Assembly: GCF_000719705.1 (NCBI RefSeq)
Contig: NZ_JOHO01000056.1
Span: 1 to 46,803, forward strand
Length of the DNA stretch: 46,803 nucleotides
Origin: Streptomyces sp. NRRL S-350
GTDB taxonomy: Bacteria > Actinomycetota > Actinomycetes > Streptomycetales > Streptomycetaceae
Direction: 5' to 3'
Below, one piece after another: positions 8,101 to 17,123 of the stretch. Under the pieces are notes generated by a model. It was given only the letters and a program-made list of their open reading frames with translations. It had not been told where the DNA came from and did no database searches. The position numbers and the translations under genes were made by a program. Every line of letters begins with the position of its first letter. Positions within the stretch are counted from its first letter, which is position 1.

Positions 8101-8703
8101 ATGCCTGTTTCCAGGACACTGCTCGCCGCTGCTCTGGTCGCCTCCGCCGCGTTCGGCCTCACGGCCTGCGGCCCGGACGACTCGTCGGACCAGGGGGCGG
8201 GGAGCGGGTCCAACAATCCCGCGACGGCCGCCCCGACCGCCGCCCCGACCTCGGCTCCCGCCGCGCCCACCGGATCCCCGGCCGGCACCGGCAAGCCCGC
8301 GCCGACCGGAGCGTCGACCCCCTCCGGGCAGTCCGAGGAGGGCTTCTGCACCCACGGGCCGCTGCCCGCCGGGCAGAAGTGGATCTACCCGGGGAAGGGC
8401 ACCACCACGACCACCCTGGTGTACAAGGACACCAAGGACGTCTGCGGGGTCGACGACGTCGGCTTCGATCCGGTGGGCGCCGACAAGACCGCGGCCTTCG
8501 CGCCGACCGCCAAGGGCCACCTCAGCTCGGTGCTCGCGCCGCCGAAGGACGTCAACCTGGCCGACCTGGTGAAGCACGTCAACGAGTGCATCGCCACGCC
8601 GCACAACGAGAAGGGCTCGTACCCGTGCTCGTCCGGTGACTACAAGGTGGCGATCGACGCCTCCGGCAAGGTCACCGAGCTGTGGGAGCGCGCGCACAGC
8701 TGA
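8101..8703 (+). CDS. Putative lipoprotein
   Basis: A 200-aa protein. Residues 5-22 form a lipoprotein signal (RTLLAAALVASAAFGLTA) with the lipobox LTAC and acylated Cys at 23. A Thr/Ala/Pro/Ser-rich linker runs to about residue 80, then a globular domain of about 120 aa with four cysteines (FCTHGP, DVCGVD, NECIAT, YPCSSG). I do not recognise the domain; it is probably a surface-exposed protein. ATG 8101 puts the signal directly at the N-terminus and has GGGGG 11 nt upstream; the in-frame ATG at 8074 would add nine residues before it. Confidence 0.75.
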   Translation: MPVSRTLLAAALVASAAFGLTACGPDDSSDQGAGSGSNNPATAAPTAAPTSAPAAPTGSPAGTGKPAPTGASTPSGQSEEGFCTHGPLPAGQKWIYPGKGTTTTTLVYKDTKDVCGVDDVGFDPVGADKTAAFAPTAKGHLSSVLAPPKDVNLADLVKHVNECIATPHNEKGSYPCSSGDYKVAIDASGKVTELWERAHS

Positions 8704-8715
8704 CCCGCGGGGCGT

Positions 8716-8759
8716 GCGGCGCCGGGCGGCTCACCGGGACTCGGGCTGCTCGGCGCCGC
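8716..8759 (+). terminator. Possible terminator
   Basis: Perfect 9-bp arms GCGGCGCCG (8716-8724) and CGGCGCCGC (8751-8759) enclose a 26-nt loop, 13 nt after the lipoprotein stop. The long loop makes it less convincing than the other hairpins here. Confidence 0.4.
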
Positions 8760-8894
8760 CACCTGGGGGTGCGGGCGGTGCCGAGGCCCGTCGACCCCTA
8801 GGGGGGGAAGAGTCCGGACGTCATCCCGCAGCAGCAGTCGGCCTCGTCATTCCAGCTCATGTCCCTTGCCGGGGAACGCCGTTACGTTGAAGGC

Positions 8895-9983
8895 GTGTCC
8901 ACAGCAGTCATCGCGACCGACGGCCTCACCAAGAGGTTCCCCCGGGTCACCGCCCTCGACCGGCTCACCGTCGAGGTGCAGCCGGGGGTGGTCGGGCTGG
9001 TCGGGGCCAATGGTGCCGGCAAGTCCACCCTGATCAAGATCCTGCTCGGACTCGCCCCGGCGACCTCCGGCCGGGGCGAGGTCCTCGGCCTGGACGTCGC
9101 CACCCGGGGCTCCGAGATCCGCGAGCAGGTCGGCTACATGCCCGAGCACGACTGCCTGCCGCCGGACGTCTCCGCCACGGAGTTCGTGGTGCACATGGCG
9201 CGGATGGCGGGCCTGCCCGCCACCGCCGCCCGCGAGCGCACCGCGGACACGCTGCGGCACGTCGGCCTCTACGAGGAGCGGTACCGGCCGATGGGCGGGT
9301 ACTCGACCGGCATGAAGCAGCGGGTCAAGCTCGCCCAGGCGCTGGTGCACGATCCGAAGCTGGTGCTGCTGGACGAGCCGACCAACGGGCTCGACCCGGC
9401 GGGCCGGGACGAGATGCTGGGGCTGATCCGCCGGGTCCACACCGACTTCGGCATCTCGGTGCTGGTCACCACCCACCTGCTCGGCGAACTGGAGCGCACC
9501 TGCGACCACTTGGTCGTCATCGACGGTGGGAAGCTGCTGCGCTCCTCCTCCACCGCCTCCTTCACCGGGGCGACGGCCGTCCTCGCGGTCGAGGTCACCG
9601 ACCTGCCCGGGCTCCCCGCGCAGGACCGCGCCGCCCGGGCCACCGCTGCGGAGCCCGCCGCTGCCGAGCCCGCCGCGGTCGTCCGCGAACGGCTCGCGGC
9701 CGCCGGCCTCTCGGTGCAGGCGGAGAACTCGCACCTGCTGCTGGTGCGGCTGGCCGACGAGTCGACGTACGACGCCATCCGCGACACCGTCGCCGAACTT
9801 GGCCTCGGGCTGGTGCGGTTGGAGCAGCGCCGGCACCGGGTCGCCGAACTCTTCACCGACGACCGCGACGCCCAGGACGGCCGCGACGGCCGCGCCGCCC
9901 ACGACCACGGCACCTCGGGCCCGGCGGAGGGTCCGTACGCCCAGGACAGCAGGGGAGGGACGGACGATGTCGCTGCCTCCTGA
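8895..9983 (+). CDS. ABC transporter ATP-binding protein (first pair)
   Basis: A 362-aa ATPase. Walker A GANGAGKST is at residues 37-45, the signature YSTGMKQR is near 138, Walker B LVLLDEP near 156 and the H-loop TTHLL near 194. After about residue 225 comes a C-terminal extension of 135 aa, with an Ala/Asp-rich tail. I chose GTG 8895: TACGTT ends 6 nt upstream, which looks like the -10 of a leaderless transcript, although GAAGG could also serve as a weak ribosome site. The 3' end overlaps the permease by 17 nt. It powers the membrane protein encoded next. Substrate unknown; the family includes drug and lipid exporters. Confidence 0.88.
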   Translation: MSTAVIATDGLTKRFPRVTALDRLTVEVQPGVVGLVGANGAGKSTLIKILLGLAPATSGRGEVLGLDVATRGSEIREQVGYMPEHDCLPPDVSATEFVVHMARMAGLPATAARERTADTLRHVGLYEERYRPMGGYSTGMKQRVKLAQALVHDPKLVLLDEPTNGLDPAGRDEMLGLIRRVHTDFGISVLVTTHLLGELERTCDHLVVIDGGKLLRSSSTASFTGATAVLAVEVTDLPGLPAQDRAARATAAEPAAAEPAAVVRERLAAAGLSVQAENSHLLLVRLADESTYDAIRDTVAELGLGLVRLEQRRHRVAELFTDDRDAQDGRDGRAAHDHGTSGPAEGPYAQDSRGGTDDVAAS

Positions 9984-10866
9984 GAGCAGGCCCGCCGACA
10001 CCGGCGTCATCCACGACATCGGCTACCGCGGCTACGCCGGCCCCCGGCTCGGCCGCGGCCACGCCACCCGCTCGCTCTTCACCCAGAGCCTGCGCGCCGC
10101 GTACGGCCTCGGCCGCTCCGGCAAGTCCAAGGTGCTGCCGATGCTGGTGCTGGGCGTGGTCTCCGTGCCCGCGATGATCTTCGTGGCGATCGCGGTCGCC
10201 CTGAAGCGCGACGAGCTGCCGGTCGAGCCCCCGGCCTATCTCGCCGACCTCAGCCTGGTGGTCTCCGTCTTCCTCGCCTCCCAGGCGCCGGTGCTCCTCT
10301 CCCGGGACCTGCGGTACCAGACCGTGCCGCTCTACTTCTCCCGCCCGATCACCCGCAGCGACTACGTGCGGGCCAAGTTCGCCGCCATGGTCTGCGCCCA
10401 ACTGCTGCTGATGACAGCGCCGTTGCTGGTGCTGTACGTCGGCGCCCTGCTCGGCGGGATGGACTTCTCGCACAACACCGGGGAGTTCCTCCACGGCCTC
10501 GCGGCGGCCGTCCTGTACGCCCTGGTGCCCACCTCGGTGGCCCTGGTGATCGCGGCCGCCACCCCGCGCCGGGGCTTCGGGGTCGCCGCGATCATGGGCT
10601 ACCTGGCGGTCAGCTCCGCGGTGGCCACCGTCGCGGTCGGCATCAGCAACCCGGGCACGACCGGCTCGGACGGCGCGCAGTGGACGGCACTGATCTCGCC
10701 CATCGACCTGGTGGAGTCCCTGGTCGACGAGGTGTTCGGCCTCGGCGCCGGACTCGACCGCCGGCACGCTCCGGGCGGCCTCGGCGTGGCGGTCTTCGCG
10801 CTCGTCGCGGTGGCCATGGTGGTCGGGTCGTACCGGCTGCTGCTGAGCCGCTACAAGAAGGTTTGA
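9967..10866 (+). CDS. ABC transporter permease (first pair)
   Basis: A 299-aa membrane protein with a cytoplasmic N-terminus of about 55 aa and then roughly six hydrophobic segments (VLPMLVLGVVSVPAMIFVAI, LSLVVSVFLASQAPVLL, QLLLMTAPLLVLYVGALL, LAAAVLYALVPTSVALVI, VAAIMGYLAVSSAVATVAV, LGVAVFALVAVAMVVGSY). The SRDLRYQTVPLYFSRPITRSDYVRAK stretch between segments 2 and 3 is typical of ABC-2 permeases whose gene sits beside such ATPases. The ATG lies inside the end of the ATPase gene, with GGAGGGACGG upstream, so the two are made together. Confidence 0.85.
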   Translation: MSLPPESRPADTGVIHDIGYRGYAGPRLGRGHATRSLFTQSLRAAYGLGRSGKSKVLPMLVLGVVSVPAMIFVAIAVALKRDELPVEPPAYLADLSLVVSVFLASQAPVLLSRDLRYQTVPLYFSRPITRSDYVRAKFAAMVCAQLLLMTAPLLVLYVGALLGGMDFSHNTGEFLHGLAAAVLYALVPTSVALVIAAATPRRGFGVAAIMGYLAVSSAVATVAVGISNPGTTGSDGAQWTALISPIDLVESLVDEVFGLGAGLDRRHAPGGLGVAVFALVAVAMVVGSYRLLLSRYKKV

Positions 10867-10877
10867 GAGAGGGCGGC

Positions 10878-11795
10878 ATGGCCACCATCAGCATCGACAA
10901 GGTCTCCCGCTGGTTCGGGAACGTGGTCGCGGTCAACGACGTCACCATGGCCGTCGGGCCCGGTATCACCGGCCTGCTCGGGCCGAACGGCGCGGGCAAG
11001 TCCACCCTCATCCACCTGATGAGCGGCTTCCTCGCCCCCTCCGGCGGTTCGGTCACGCTGGACGGCGTGCCGATCTGGCGCAACCAGCGGGTGTACCGGC
11101 AGATCGGCCTGGTCCCCGAGCGGGAGTCGATGTACGACTACCTGACCGGTTGGGAGTTCGTCGTCGCCAACGCCGAACTGCACGGCCTGCCCCAGCCCGG
11201 TGCCGCCGCCCGCCGCGCCCTGGACCTGGTGGAGATGGCGTACGCCAAGGACCGCCGCACCGGGACGTACTCCAAGGGCATGAAGCAGCGGGTCAAGATG
11301 GCTTCCGCGCTGGTCCACGACCCGGCCGTGCTGTTGCTGGACGAGCCCTTCAACGGCATGGACCCGCGCCAGCGGCTCCAGCTGATGGAGCTGCTGCGCC
11401 GGTTCGGCGCGGACGGCCGCACCGTGCTGTTCTCCTCCCACATCCTGGAGGAGGTCGAGCAACTGGCCCGCCACATCGAGGTCGTGGTGGCCGGCCGGCA
11501 CGCGGCCTCGGGCGACTTCCGCAGGATCCGCCGGCTGATGACCGACCGCCCGCACCGCTACCTGGTCCGCTCCAGCGACGACCGCCGGCTCGCCGCCGCG
11601 CTGATCGCCGACGGCTCCACCACGGGCATCGAGGTGGACGGGCGGGAGCGCGCGCTGCGGATCGAGGCGGTCGACTTCCAGGGCTTCACCACCCTGCTGC
11701 CCAGGGTCGCCCGGGAGGCCGGCATCCGGCTGTACACCGTCTCCCCGGCCGACGAGTCGCTGGAGAGCGTCTTCTCGTACCTGGTCTCCGCGTGA
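10878..11795 (+). CDS. ABC transporter ATP-binding protein (second pair)
   Basis: A 305-aa ATPase related to the one at 8895. Walker A GPNGAGKST is at residues 35-43, the signature YSKGMKQRVKMA near 131, Walker B VLLLDEPFNGMD near 152 and the H-loop SSHIL near 185. The C-terminal part (from about 215) resembles the regulatory tail of ABC-2 exporters. GAGAGAGGG precedes the ATG, which lies 11 nt after the first permease stop, so all four genes appear to form one operon. Two ATPases with two permeases suggest a heteromeric exporter or two related ones. Confidence 0.88.
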   Translation: MATISIDKVSRWFGNVVAVNDVTMAVGPGITGLLGPNGAGKSTLIHLMSGFLAPSGGSVTLDGVPIWRNQRVYRQIGLVPERESMYDYLTGWEFVVANAELHGLPQPGAAARRALDLVEMAYAKDRRTGTYSKGMKQRVKMASALVHDPAVLLLDEPFNGMDPRQRLQLMELLRRFGADGRTVLFSSHILEEVEQLARHIEVVVAGRHAASGDFRRIRRLMTDRPHRYLVRSSDDRRLAAALIADGSTTGIEVDGRERALRIEAVDFQGFTTLLPRVAREAGIRLYTVSPADESLESVFSYLVSA

Positions 11796-11901
11796 GTGCC
11801 GCCGCGCCCGCCGCCGCCACTGCGCCCGCCCCGCCGGCCGTCTCCCGCACGCCCGCCGCCCCCGCCGTGACCGTTGTTGCCCAGGAAGGGGCCGACCGAC
11901 C

Positions 11902-12618
11902 ATGAACCCCACCGTCGCCAGGCTGACCCTGCGCGGGCTGCTGGGCCGCCGCCGCGGCCTCGTGCTGCTGGTGGTCCCCGCCCTGCTGCTGCTCGTCTCC
12001 GCCATCGCGAGCGGGTCGAGCGCCGACGCGCACGGCCTGACCGTCAGGATCCTCGGCCAGCTCGGCCTCGGCACCCTGGTGCCGGTCCTCGGCCTGGTGG
12101 TCGGCACCGGGGTCATCGCCACCGAGATCGACGACGGCTCGATCGTCTACCTGCTCGCCAAGCCGCTGCCGCGGTGGCGGATCATCACCACCAAGCTGAC
12201 CGTCGCGATCGGCGTCACCTGGCTGTTCTCGGTCGTCCCGACGCTGCTCGCCGGGCTGCTGCTGTACGGCACCCGGGACGGCGTGGCGCTCGGCTACACC
12301 GTGGCGGTGCTGGTCGCCGGGGCCGCGTACAGCGCGCTGTTCCTGCTGCTCGGCGTCGTCACCCGGCACGCGGTCGTGGCCGGGCTGGGGTACGCGCTGA
12401 TCTGGGAGTCGGCGGTCGGCAACTTCGTCGAGGGCGCCCGGACGCTGAGCATCCAGCAGTGGGGCCGGGCGGTGGCCGAGGCGGTCGCCGGGGACACCGC
12501 GATCGGCGCCGACGTCTCGCTCGCGGCGGCCGTGCCGCTGCTGCTGGTGGTCACCGTCGGGGCGACGGTGCTCGCCTCGGTGAAGCTGGCCGGGCTGACG
12601 CTGGCCGGCGAGGAGTGA
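11902..12618 (+). CDS. ABC transporter permease (second pair)
   Basis: A 238-aa protein with about six hydrophobic segments (LVLLVVPALLLLVSAI, LGTLVPVLGLVVGTGVI, TVAIGVTWLFSVVPTLLAGLLL, YTVAVLVAGAAYSALFLLLGVV, a short one near GLGYALIW, and AAVPLLLVVTVGATVLA). The IDDGSIVYLLAKPLPRWRIITTK loop after segment 2 is the same kind of ABC-2 element as in the first permease. It is the last gene of the operon. The 106 nt after the second ATPase contain only Ala/Pro-type codons in a frame that does not join this gene, so ATG 11902 is the start. Confidence 0.83.
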   Translation: MNPTVARLTLRGLLGRRRGLVLLVVPALLLLVSAIASGSSADAHGLTVRILGQLGLGTLVPVLGLVVGTGVIATEIDDGSIVYLLAKPLPRWRIITTKLTVAIGVTWLFSVVPTLLAGLLLYGTRDGVALGYTVAVLVAGAAYSALFLLLGVVTRHAVVAGLGYALIWESAVGNFVEGARTLSIQQWGRAVAEAVAGDTAIGADVSLAAAVPLLLVVTVGATVLASVKLAGLTLAGEE

Positions 12619-12621
12619 ACC

Positions 12622-12637
12622 GTCCGGAAGGCTCCGG
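12622..12637. terminator. Weak hairpin between convergent genes
   Basis: TCCGGA repeats 10 nt apart (a self-complementary hexamer) and can form a 6-bp hairpin with an AGGC loop, just after the stop of the second permease and ahead of the convergent MFS gene. Marginal. Confidence 0.3.
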
Positions 12638-12673
12638 AGCGGGCGCGGTCCTGAGCACGGCTCGCGGCGTGGT

Positions 12674-13912
12674 TCAGAGCGTGCGGTTGCGGCCCGCGCC
12701 CCAGCCGGCCGCGCCGACCACGACGACCAGCACCAGCATCAGCACCAGGGTGGCCTCCCAGCCGCCGGTGAGCTGGTGCAGCGCACCCGCTCCGACCGGG
12801 CCGGCCGCGGCGACCAGGTAGCCGACCGCCTGCGACATCCCGCCCAGCTGGGCGGCGCCGGCCGCACTGCGGGTGCGCAGCACGATGAACGCCAGGCCGA
12901 GGCCGAGGGAACCGCCCTGGGCCACGCCCAGGATGGTCGCGGACACCCACGCGGCCGAGACCGGGGCCACCAGCAGCAGGGCGATGCCGAAGCCGTTCAG
13001 GGCGGCCATGGTCACCGCCAGGGCGCGCTGGCTGGTCATCCGGCCGGCCATCAGCGGCACCAGGAAGGCACCGGCGACCTGCACCAGGTTGGAGAAGGCG
13101 AAGACCAGGCCGGCCTGGCCGCGGTCCATGCCGTGGTCCGCGAGGATCGTCGGCATCCACGCCACCAGGGTGTACACCAGCAGCGACGAGACGCCCATGA
13201 AGAGGCTGATCTGCCAGGCCAGCGGGGACTTCCAGACCCCCGCGATCGGCGTGCCCGGCACGGCCGCCACGGCCGCCGAGCCCCGCTCCTGCCGGGAGCG
13301 CAGCACCTGCGGCAGCCAGGCCACCGCCGCGACCAGCGCGAGCAGCGACCACGCGCCGAGCGAGGCCCGCCAGCCGCCGCCGAGCGCGTGCTCCAGCGGG
13401 ACGGAGGTGCCGGCGGCGAGGGTCGCGCCGACCAGCATGGTGGTCGAGTAGACGCCGGTCATGGTCGCCGCCCGGTCCGGGAACTCCCGCTTGACCAGGC
13501 CCGGCATCGACACGTTCAGCACCGCGATGGCCACGCCGATCACCACGCAGCCCGCGTACAGCGCGAACACCGAGGGCAGCACCCGCAGCAGCACGCCCGC
13601 GCCCAGCACCAGCACCGCGCCCAGCACCACCCGCTCGGCGCCGAACCGGCGGGTCAGCCGGGGGGTGAGCGGGGCGCCGACGCCCTGGAACAGCACCGGC
13701 ACGGTGGTGATCAGCCCGCTCGCGGTGGTGGAGAGGCCGAAGGTCCGCTGGATCTCGCCGACCATCGGGGAGATCGCGGCCAGGCAGGCCCGCATGTTCA
13801 GCGCGACCAGCACGATGCCGGTCAGCAGCAGGAGCGGATGGGCCAGTCGGGCGCGGACGGGGAGCGGGGCGGACGTGGTGACAACCGGCTGCTGGGCACG
13901 GGTGACGGCCAT
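12674..13912 (-). CDS. MFS transporter, CynX/NimT type
   Basis: A 412-aa permease with about twelve hydrophobic segments. It opens with HPLLLLTGIVLVALNMRACLAAISPMVGEI, the LNxR..I..V.P signature of the cyanate/nitroimidazole (CynX/NimT) branch of the major facilitator superfamily. The charged loop RLTRRFGAERV after segment 2 and a large central loop (QVLRSRQERG) fit the fold. The family moves small anions or drugs, and the substrate cannot be read from the sequence. It lies 65 nt downstream of the GntR regulator on the same strand and is probably its target. Confidence 0.82.
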   Translation of the reverse strand: MAVTRAQQPVVTTSAPLPVRARLAHPLLLLTGIVLVALNMRACLAAISPMVGEIQRTFGLSTTASGLITTVPVLFQGVGAPLTPRLTRRFGAERVVLGAVLVLGAGVLLRVLPSVFALYAGCVVIGVAIAVLNVSMPGLVKREFPDRAATMTGVYSTTMLVGATLAAGTSVPLEHALGGGWRASLGAWSLLALVAAVAWLPQVLRSRQERGSAAVAAVPGTPIAGVWKSPLAWQISLFMGVSSLLVYTLVAWMPTILADHGMDRGQAGLVFAFSNLVQVAGAFLVPLMAGRMTSQRALAVTMAALNGFGIALLLVAPVSAAWVSATILGVAQGGSLGLGLAFIVLRTRSAAGAAQLGGMSQAVGYLVAAAGPVGAGALHQLTGGWEATLVLMLVLVVVVGAAGWGAGRNRTL

Positions 13913-13977
13913 GGGTGTGCTGTTCTTTCCGGGAGGTGCGTGGATGCGGGGGCGGACAGGAGGAGGCTCGCGCCGTC

Positions 13978-14709
13978 CTACTTCCGGGCCGCGATGGCCG
14001 CGAGCAGCTGCTCGACGGCCGCGGTCGGGCCGGCGAGCAGCGCACGACAGGCCGCCTCCGCCCGGTCCGGGTCACCGCTCTCGATCGCGTCGACCAGTGC
14101 CTCGTGGGTGGCGACGACCGCCTCGGGCATGTCGTGGTCGCCGAAGGCGGCGGTCATGGCCTCGCGGACGGAGGCGCCGAAGTAGCGGTACACCTCGGCC
14201 AGCGCGGGGTTGTGCGCGGCGTCGACGACGGCGGTGTGGAACTCCAGGTCGTGCTCGACGGTGGCTTCGCGGCTCGTCCGCTCGGGGTGCGCCGCGAACA
14301 CCTCGGCCTCGCGGGCCAGCGCGGCCCGCATCCGCCGGACGTCCTCGGCGGTGTGCCGCAGCGCGGCCAGCCGGGCGGCCTCGGTCTCCAGTGCCGCTCG
14401 GACCTCCAGGACGTCCCGGATGCCCGAGCGCTGGACGCCGCGCAGCACCGCCGCGGGGTCGCTGGTGGAGCGGACGAAGGTTCCCTCGCCCTGCCGGGAG
14501 ACCAGCATCCCGGCGTGCGCCAGCACCCGGATCGCCTCCCGCACGGTGTTCCGGCCGACCTGCAGCCGCTCGGCGAGCTCGTGCTCGGTGGGGATCTGCG
14601 AGCCCACGGGCCACACCCCACCGGCCAGCTGCTCGCGCAGCTGGTCGATCGTGGTGTCCACCAGGGAACGCCGCCCGGCTGCCTGCAGGCTGCTGCCGTC
14701 GCCGCTCAT
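13978..14709 (-). CDS. GntR-family regulator, FadR type
   Basis: A 243-aa regulator. The winged helix-turn-helix occupies residues 15-85 (IPTEHELAERLQVGRNTVREAIRVLAHAGMLVSRQGEGTFV). An all-helical FCD ligand domain follows to the end (DVLEVRAALETEAARLAALR, HDLEFHTAVVDAAHNPALAEVY, THEALVDAI), with the Asp/His pattern that binds a metal and a carboxylate ligand in the family. GGAGGG precedes the ATG. Two direct repeats upstream (14753-14790) are candidate operators. It likely controls itself and the MFS transporter downstream. Confidence 0.88.
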   Translation of the reverse strand: MSGDGSSLQAAGRRSLVDTTIDQLREQLAGGVWPVGSQIPTEHELAERLQVGRNTVREAIRVLAHAGMLVSRQGEGTFVRSTSDPAAVLRGVQRSGIRDVLEVRAALETEAARLAALRHTAEDVRRMRAALAREAEVFAAHPERTSREATVEHDLEFHTAVVDAAHNPALAEVYRYFGASVREAMTAAFGDHDMPEAVVATHEALVDAIESGDPDRAEAACRALLAGPTAAVEQLLAAIAARK

Positions 14710-14752
14710 TCCGGGCCTCCCTCCGTCGCGGTACGCGTCATCGTCGGTCGTG

Positions 14753-14790
14753 GGTCATCCTACAACCGCTTGCCCGGTCATCCTACAACC
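14753..14790. promoter_or_regulatory. Candidate GntR operator: two direct repeats
   Basis: GGTCATCCTACAACC occurs exactly twice (14753-14767 and 14776-14790), with starts 23 nt apart, about two helical turns, so both sites face the same side of the DNA. They lie 44-81 nt upstream of the GntR start. The outer GGT/ACC ends are symmetric, as in FadR-type sites. Position and spacing suggest autoregulation. Confidence 0.6.
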
Positions 14791-14820
14791 CCTGCTGACC
14801 AGCGCACGGACGCGTGGCCG

Positions 14821-14841
14821 GGCCGAAGGGTGGCCTCGGCC
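14821..14841 (-). terminator. Possible terminator downstream of the HAD gene
   Basis: GGCCGA (14821-14826) and TCGGCC (14836-14841) form a 6-bp stem with a 9-nt loop, about 33 nt beyond the stop of the HAD phosphatase gene. Weak. Confidence 0.3.
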
Positions 14842-14873
14842 AGGTCGGAAGAGGGGGCGGGGCGGCTGTGGCG

Positions 14874-15731
14874 TCAGCGGCCCGGGTAGAGGCGTTCGAG
14901 GACGACGGCGACGCCGTCCTCGTCGTTGCCGGCGGTGACGGCGTCGGCGACGGCGAGGAGTTCCTCGTGGGCGTTGGCCATGGCGACGCCGTGGGCGGCC
15001 CAGGCGAACATCGGGACGTCGTTGGGCATGTCGCCGAAGGCGATGGTGTCGGCGGCGCGCAGGCCCAGGCGGCGGGCGGCGACGGCCAGGCCGGTGGCCT
15101 TGGACAGGCCGAGCGGGAGCAGTTCGACCACGCCGGCACCGGCCATCACGATGCCGACCAGGTCGCCGGCGGCGCGGCGGGCGGCCTCGGCGAGGGCGTC
15201 GTCGCCCAGCGCGGGGTGCTGGATGTAGAGCTTGCTGACCGGGGAGGCGAGCAGTCCGCCGCGGTCGACCCGGACGACCGGCAGGTCGGAGCCGATGCGC
15301 AGTTCGTAGCCGGGGCCGGCCAGCACCTGGCCGTCGAGGCCGTCCTGGTTGGCGGCGATGGCGAGCGGGCCCGTCTCGGCTTCGATCTTCTCGATGGCGA
15401 GGGCGGCGAGCCGGCGGTCGAGGGTGAGGGAGGTGAGCAGCTTGTGGGCGCCGGCGTCGTAGACCTGGGCGCCCTGGCCGCAGACGGCTATCCCGGTGTA
15501 GCCGATCCCGTCGAACACCGGGCGGGCCCAGACGGCCGAGCGGCCGGTGACGACGATGTGCAGCGCGCCCGCGCCGGTGGCCGTGGCCAGGGCGGCGCGG
15601 GTGCGCTCGGAGACGGTCCCCCGGCTGGTCAGCAGGGTGCCGTCGAGGTCGGTGGCGACCAGCCGGTAGGGCAGGCCGCCACCGTCGCGGGTGCCCTCCG
15701 GGGAGACGGGGCTGGGGCTGGTGGTGCTCAT
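14874..15731 (-). CDS. HAD-superfamily Cof-type phosphatase
   Basis: A 285-aa hydrolase. The nucleophile motif DLDGTLL is at residues 28-34, motif II is HIVVTGR, motif III Lys is in LSKATGL, and the acidic motif GDMPND is near 233; this is the full HAD set. The cap between motifs II and III is the C2B type of Cof/YidA proteins, which dephosphorylate sugar phosphates or flavin-type compounds. It lies 67 nt downstream of serS on the same strand, a conserved arrangement in Streptomyces, and is probably co-transcribed. Confidence 0.87.
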   Translation of the reverse strand: MSTTSPSPVSPEGTRDGGGLPYRLVATDLDGTLLTSRGTVSERTRAALATATGAGALHIVVTGRSAVWARPVFDGIGYTGIAVCGQGAQVYDAGAHKLLTSLTLDRRLAALAIEKIEAETGPLAIAANQDGLDGQVLAGPGYELRIGSDLPVVRVDRGGLLASPVSKLYIQHPALGDDALAEAARRAAGDLVGIVMAGAGVVELLPLGLSKATGLAVAARRLGLRAADTIAFGDMPNDVPMFAWAAHGVAMANAHEELLAVADAVTAGNDEDGVAVVLERLYPGR

Positions 15732-15798
15732 GGGCCGGTCGTCTCCCGGGAGTTGCGGGTGGTGCGGTGGTACGGGGGCGGTGCGGAGGAGCCGGGGG

Positions 15799-17073
15799 CT
15801 ACTTGACCGGTTCGAGGACGGTCCGCCCGCCGAGGAACGGCCGCAGTGCCTCGGGCACGGCCACCGAGCCGTCGGCCCGCTGGTGGTTCTCCAGGATCGC
15901 CACGATGGTGCGCGGGACGGCGACCAGGGTGCCGTTCAGAGTGGCGAGCGGGCGGGTCCTGCCCTCCTCGCGCATCCGGATCGACAGCCGGCGGGCCTGG
16001 TACTCGGTGGTGTTGGAGGTCGAGGTGACCTCGCGGTACTTGCCCTGGGTGGGGATCCAGGCCTCGATGTCGAACTTGCGGGCGGCGGAGGCGCCGAGGT
16101 CGCCGGAGGCGACGTCGATGACCCGGTACGGCAGCTCCAGCGCGTTGAGGAAGTCCTTCTCCCACTGGAGGAGGCGGCGGTGCTCGTTCTCCGCGTCCTC
16201 GGGCGTGGTGTAGACGAACATCTCCACCTTTTCGAACTGGTGGACGCGGATGATGCCGCGGGTGTCCTTGCCGTAGGTGCCGGCCTCGCGGCGGAAGCAG
16301 GACGAGTAGCCGGCGTAGCGCAGCGGCAGCTTCTCGGCGTCGATGATCTCGTCCATGTGGTACGCCGCGAGCGGGACCTCGCTGGTGCCGACCAGGTACC
16401 GGTCGTCCTCGGCGAGGTGGTAGACGTTCTCGGCGGCCTGGCCGAGGAACCCGGTGCCGTCCATGGCGGCCGGGCGGACCAGGGTCGGGGTGATCATCGG
16501 GACGAAGCCGGCGGCGGTGGCCTGGGCGATCGCCATGTTGACCAGGGCGAGCTCCAGCAGCGCGCCGACACCGGTCAGGTAGTACGAGCGGGCACCGGCG
16601 ACCTTGGCGCCGCGCTCGGTGTCGATCGCGCCCAGGATCTGGCCGAGTTCGACGTGGTCGCGCGGCTCGAAGCCCTCGGCGGCGAAGTCGCGCGGGGTGC
16701 CGATCTCCTCGAGGGTGACGAAGTCCTCCTCGCCGCCGACCGGGGCGGCCGGGTCGATGAGGTTCGCCAGCGAGCGGACCAGGCGCTCGGCCTCCTCCTT
16801 GGCCGCGCCCTGTTCGGCGTCCGCGGCCTTGACCGCGGCGGCCAGTTCCTTGGTGCGCTGGAGCAGGGCGGCCTTCTCCTCGCCCTTGGCCTGGGCGACC
16901 TGCTTGCCGAGCAGCCGCTGCTCGTTGCGCAGTTCGTCGAAGCGGCTGCCCGAGGACCGGCGCCGTTCGTCGGCGGAGAGGAGGGCGTCGACCAGGTCGA
17001 CGTCCTCGCCACGGACGCGCTGCGAGGCGCGCACTCGGTCAGGGTCCTCACGGAGCAGGCGAAGGTCAATCAC
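15799..17073 (-). CDS. serS: Seryl-tRNA synthetase
   Basis: A 424-aa class II synthetase that charges tRNA-Ser. The N-terminal coiled-coil arm (about residues 25-105) is followed by the catalytic core: [16 protein letters not shown], the motif 2 region [27 protein letters not shown], and motif 3 [20 protein letters not shown]. Length is normal. I chose GTG 17073, which gives the standard [15 protein letters not shown]-terminus; the frame continues 11 codons upstream. TACGCT ends 7 nt before this GTG on the coding strand (17081-17086), so the mRNA may be leaderless. Confidence 0.96.
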   Translation of the reverse strand: MIDLRLLREDPDRVRASQRVRGEDVDLVDALLSADERRRSSGSRFDELRNEQRLLGKQVAQAKGEEKAALLQRTKELAAAVKAADAEQGAAKEEAERLVRSLANLIDPAAPVGGEEDFVTLEEIGTPRDFAAEGFEPRDHVELGQILGAIDTERGAKVAGARSYYLTGVGALLELALVNMAIAQATAAGFVPMITPTLVRPAAMDGTGFLGQAAENVYHLAEDDRYLVGTSEVPLAAYHMDEIIDAEKLPLRYAGYSSCFRREAGTYGKDTRGIIRVHQFEKVEMFVYTTPEDAENEHRRLLQWEKDFLNALELPYRVIDVASGDLGASAARKFDIEAWIPTQGKYREVTSTSNTTEYQARRLSIRMREEGRTRPLATLNGTLVAVPRTIVAILENHQRADGSVAVPEALRPFLGGRTVLEPVK

Positions 17074-17080
17074 AGGCCCA

Positions 17081-17086
17081 AGCGTA
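17081..17086 (-). promoter_or_regulatory. Possible -10 element of serS (leaderless)
   Basis: TACGCT on the minus strand, separated by 7 nt from the GTG start of serS, has the position expected if transcription starts at the first base of the start codon. No clear -35 hexamer is visible. Confidence 0.35.
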
Positions 17087-17123
17087 CCGGGCGGAAGTTC
17101 CTCCACCGGTACCGGTTTTTCCC

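Noticed and set aside
8795..8804. CCCCTAGGGG palindrome before the first ABC ATPase, considered as a CsoR copper-repressor site.
   Set aside because: The arms and spacing do not match the copper-repressor sites I know, and the downstream genes are not copper genes.
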